From Symbiodinium natans (Eukaryota > Sar > Dinophyceae > Suessiales > Symbiodiniaceae): 25,431 nucleotides of DNA. The notes under the pieces are model-generated. The model saw nothing but the letters and a program-made list of their open reading frames with translations. It did not search any database and was not told the origin of the DNA. Below, one piece after another: positions 23,426 to 25,431 of this stretch. The DNA lies in the NCBI GenBank assembly GCA_905221605.1, contig CAJNDS010001271.1, forward strand, positions 1 through 25,431, written 5' to 3'. The position numbers were made by a program, and so were the translations under genes. How positions within the stretch are numbered: the stretch's first letter is position 1; each line of letters opens with the position of its first letter.

Positions 23426-25213
23426 TCAAGCAGCCCCTTCTTCCATCACGAAGTTCATTCGAACTAAAAAACGGTCTATCGTGCGCCGGTTCGTTACAAG
23501 CGGATGCACGTGGCGTGAAATTTTGCATATCTTTCCTATGTAATCTTCATCGCCCTCACAGTTGGCTAGGGCCGGCGATGAAATGTACTGGTTCTGAGGA
23601 TTGGACAGGGCCTTCTTGAGGTCGACGTAAAAGTGGTGAAAGTAGTGCAAGGACGGCACCAGGGTGTATCTCGAAAGCCTGCGGTTGTGACACAGTGTGG
23701 CCAGCGAAGTGTAGGCTTCACAAAACTGAAACGCGCCCTCAGCCATGTCATGTGCCACAACTCTGGAAAGCCAAAGGCCATTGTTGTGCATCAAGCGAAA
23801 GAACTTTACTGCACCAGCCGCCGCAGCAGCTATGTGTTGGAACAGCTCCGAATGCCATTCCTCCAAGGGGTTCTGAATCATGCTTCCCTTGCGCTCCCCT
23901 TCCATGTAGGGACCGTTGTGCATCAGAAAACCCAACCACCTGGTTAGCAGCATAACATCGCTGCCCTTTGGTCGCATGTAAGGAAAAGAAGAGGTCCGGG
24001 CATAGTGCAGGTTCGTGCGTGTAAAATGCTTCAAGTGAGGAACCACTCTGCCTGAGCATTCGCGGACATAGTTGAGGAAGTCAGCATACGAACGTTCCAT
24101 GACCTGATCAAAACTGTTCTGAGTTGCTTCCCAATAGCCCAGCTCGGCCACAAGGACGATAGAGCTTGCCACATAGTAGCCTCCAAGGGCCTGCTTGAAA
24201 ACATGAAACGGGTCACGCCTGTACACAGCTTCTGGAATCCCTGGCACACCAGGGACCTCAGCCAAAGGACCAGCAGTGCACCAGGGCCTTTCAGCATACA
24301 TTGTTGCTTCATACAACGGGGCACGGCGACAATCCTCGAAGGGAACAGCAGGCGCCCCCGCCATACACTCCCAGCAGATTGCATTCCCAAGACATTGGAA
24401 GTTCCTTGTGAAGTTGCCAGCTTTGGCAAGCGCTGGAGCATCGCCTTTCACAGCAACCAAGCAAAAATAAAACCTCCTTCCATCGCGAAGCCTCACCCCG
24501 TTCTCAAGTAAGTCAGTGCATTCTTGACGTAGCTGATCAAGCACAGCCCCATAAACATTTTTGTTTCGCTTGGTGTACGAAGCCTTCGGCAGGACTGTGT
24601 AGAGCATGCGGGTCCGATAAGTGGAACCTCTAGCATTGTGAAACTGGTTGCGACGCATTATTTCACCGATTTTTTCATCACTGAGGCCCTCCTGCCAGCT
24701 GAAGTTGAACTCCTCCATGAAGTTCGGCGCCGTCTCTGCACCAAAGATTGTTTGAGCATGTACCACTAGAACAGCCGACTTGCGCAACCCTCGACCTTCG
24801 TCCAAGTGAACTGCAAAGGGGACCACCCGGTGCAGCCGAGACCCATGTAGGTCGAACACTGCGTGCCCAGCTCTATCCACTGCGAAAGATCGCCAGAATT
24901 CACGTAGACACACACCTGCAAAGTGGTCGTGAATGTCAAACCCACCAATCAGGAGGCCCCCATTCTTCACATTGAGCAAGTAGCGGAACCATGTAGCCAG
25001 CGAAATATAGTGCACATGGAGAGCCTGGCAAAGAATTGAGCTCACGTTCAAGGGGAGCATCATTTTCACGTCCCGAAGCAACCGTAGGATGTCCCTCTCC
25101 GAATTGTTCAGATTAGAGCTTCTCGCAAAGCGCTGCAACGCTTCTGGCTGCAGGTGCTCTGGAAGCTCCTGCAGAGCTGCTTGGGCGTGCCGGCGAAGCT
25201 CCGTTGCTGGAGC
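23426..25213 (-). CDS. Transposase-like protein, 3' exon (dinoflagellate expanded family; Tnp2-like layout)
   Basis: The frame is open from 25273 to the TGA at 23426. No ATG lies at its 5' end (25138 is TTG), so the first exon is probably upstream. A CTCTCCCAG|GC string puts a plausible 3' splice site at 25214, giving about 595 codons here. Seen in the protein: an HLDEGRGL motif (Asp codon at 24802), KGDAPAL (Asp at 24442), a CWEC pair (near 24370), and RDPFHVFKQ (Asp at 24214) followed by a small hydrophobic stretch. This order (D, GD, CxxC, D..H) resembles CACTA/Tnp2-type DDE transposases, so I infer a transposase or a domesticated relative. The C-terminal third is aromatic- and His-rich without a motif I recognise. 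The family name is not certain; the ORF itself is clearly coding by length. No terminal inverted repeats were recognised. Confidence 0.6.
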   Translation of the reverse strand, partial: APATELRRHAQAALQELPEHLQPEALQRFARSSNLNNSERDILRLLRDVKMMLPLNVSSILCQALHVHYISLATWFRYLLNVKNGGLLIGGFDIHDHFAGVCLREFWRSFAVDRAGHAVFDLHGSRLHRVVPFAVHLDEGRGLRKSAVLVVHAQTIFGAETAPNFMEEFNFSWQEGLSDEKIGEIMRRNQFHNARGSTYRTRMLYTVLPKASYTKRNKNVYGAVLDQLRQECTDLLENGVRLRDGRRFYFCLVAVKGDAPALAKAGNFTRNFQCLGNAICWECMAGAPAVPFEDCRRAPLYEATMYAERPWCTAGPLAEVPGVPGIPEAVYRRDPFHVFKQALGGYYVASSIVLVAELGYWEATQNSFDQVMERSYADFLNYVRECSGRVVPHLKHFTRTNLHYARTSSFPYMRPKGSDVMLLTRWLGFLMHNGPYMEGERKGSMIQNPLEEWHSELFQHIAAAAAGAVKFFRLMHNNGLWLSRVVAHDMAEGAFQFCEAYTSLATLCHNRRLSRYTLVPSLHYFHHFYVDLKKALSNPQNQYISSPALANCEGDEDYIGKICKISRHVHPLVTNRRTIDRFLVRMNFVMEEGAA

Positions 25214-25431
25214 CTGGGAGAGTGCGTAGGGTATAGGGTTTCTGGGAACCCGGTTGGCGTCGGTTTGGTTTAGTTACTAGTATATACTTCCTGGGTACAC
25301 GTTATCGGTTCTCAATTCTGCAATTCGGAACAATGGGCTTCGGATAGCATCGTGTGTTTTCAAGGGTGTGCTGAGTTCAGAACCCCAGAAGCCAGCGCAT
25401 CGGCCAAAGACCGCATGACAGCTCCGACACG
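25214..25431 (-). other. Probable intron or upstream sequence of the transposase-like gene
   Basis: On the minus strand the coding frame meets a stop at 25274-25276, while coding-like sequence appears to begin near 25213. The 60 bases before it contain a telomere-like CCCTATACCCTA string and a pyrimidine run ending in CAG. No upstream exon could be identified before the window ends. Confidence 0.35.

Noticed and set aside
1-25431. Dinoflagellate spliced-leader, tRNA or rRNA genes
   Set aside because: No match to the spliced-leader core (TTTTGGCTCAAG) was seen on either strand, and no cloverleaf or rRNA-like stretch was recognised by eye.

Overview
The window looks like nuclear DNA of a dinoflagellate, probably Symbiodiniaceae-like. 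Three things point there: (i) dense blocks of the TTTAGGG/CCCTAAA repeat, the telomere type of dinoflagellates, plants and some other algae; (ii) a very large Ty1/copia element with a dinoflagellate-style gag-pol (TH-VDD reverse transcriptase motif, unusual extra domains); (iii) a long intron-poor ORF of a transposase-like family that I associate with these genomes. The species cannot be named from the sequence, and no housekeeping gene, rRNA, tRNA or spliced-leader gene was recognised.

Layout. 1-9378: non-coding mosaic of short unique stretches and several dozen interstitial telomeric blocks in both orientations, with variant arrays (TTTTAGGG, TTTGGGG, TTCAGGG), homopolymer G runs up to about 31 bp, T-tract/G-tract compound loci, an AT-rich island, a (CT)n tract and, at 8374-8852, a 52/53-bp satellite of nine perfect hairpins. 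9379-20361: a complete, recent Ty1/copia LTR retrotransposon on the minus strand with identical 157-bp LTRs, a TTAAA target duplication, a primer-binding site, a polypurine tract, a gag ORF (345 aa) and a 3,032-aa pol ORF. 20362-23425: more telomeric mosaic, poly-C/poly-A loci and diverged duplications. 23426-about 25213: 3' part of a minus-strand gene for a transposase-like protein, probably spliced upstream. 25214-25431: probable intron or upstream sequence.

How the parts work together. Gag and pol of the retroelement lie in one frame, separated only by a single TAA, so they read as one roughly 3,400-residue polyprotein interrupted by a recent nonsense change or by programmed readthrough. 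Pol carries zinc knuckle, Cys-rich module, a protease-like segment with DEG in place of D[S/T]G, a RapZ C-terminal-like module, a proline-rich linker, coiled coil, Arg/Ser-rich tract, integrase, reverse transcriptase and RNase H.

The most unusual points are the RapZ-like module captured inside a retroelement, the same-frame stop between gag and pol, the hairpin satellite, and telomeric blocks that sit between short direct duplications as if inserted into staggered breaks.
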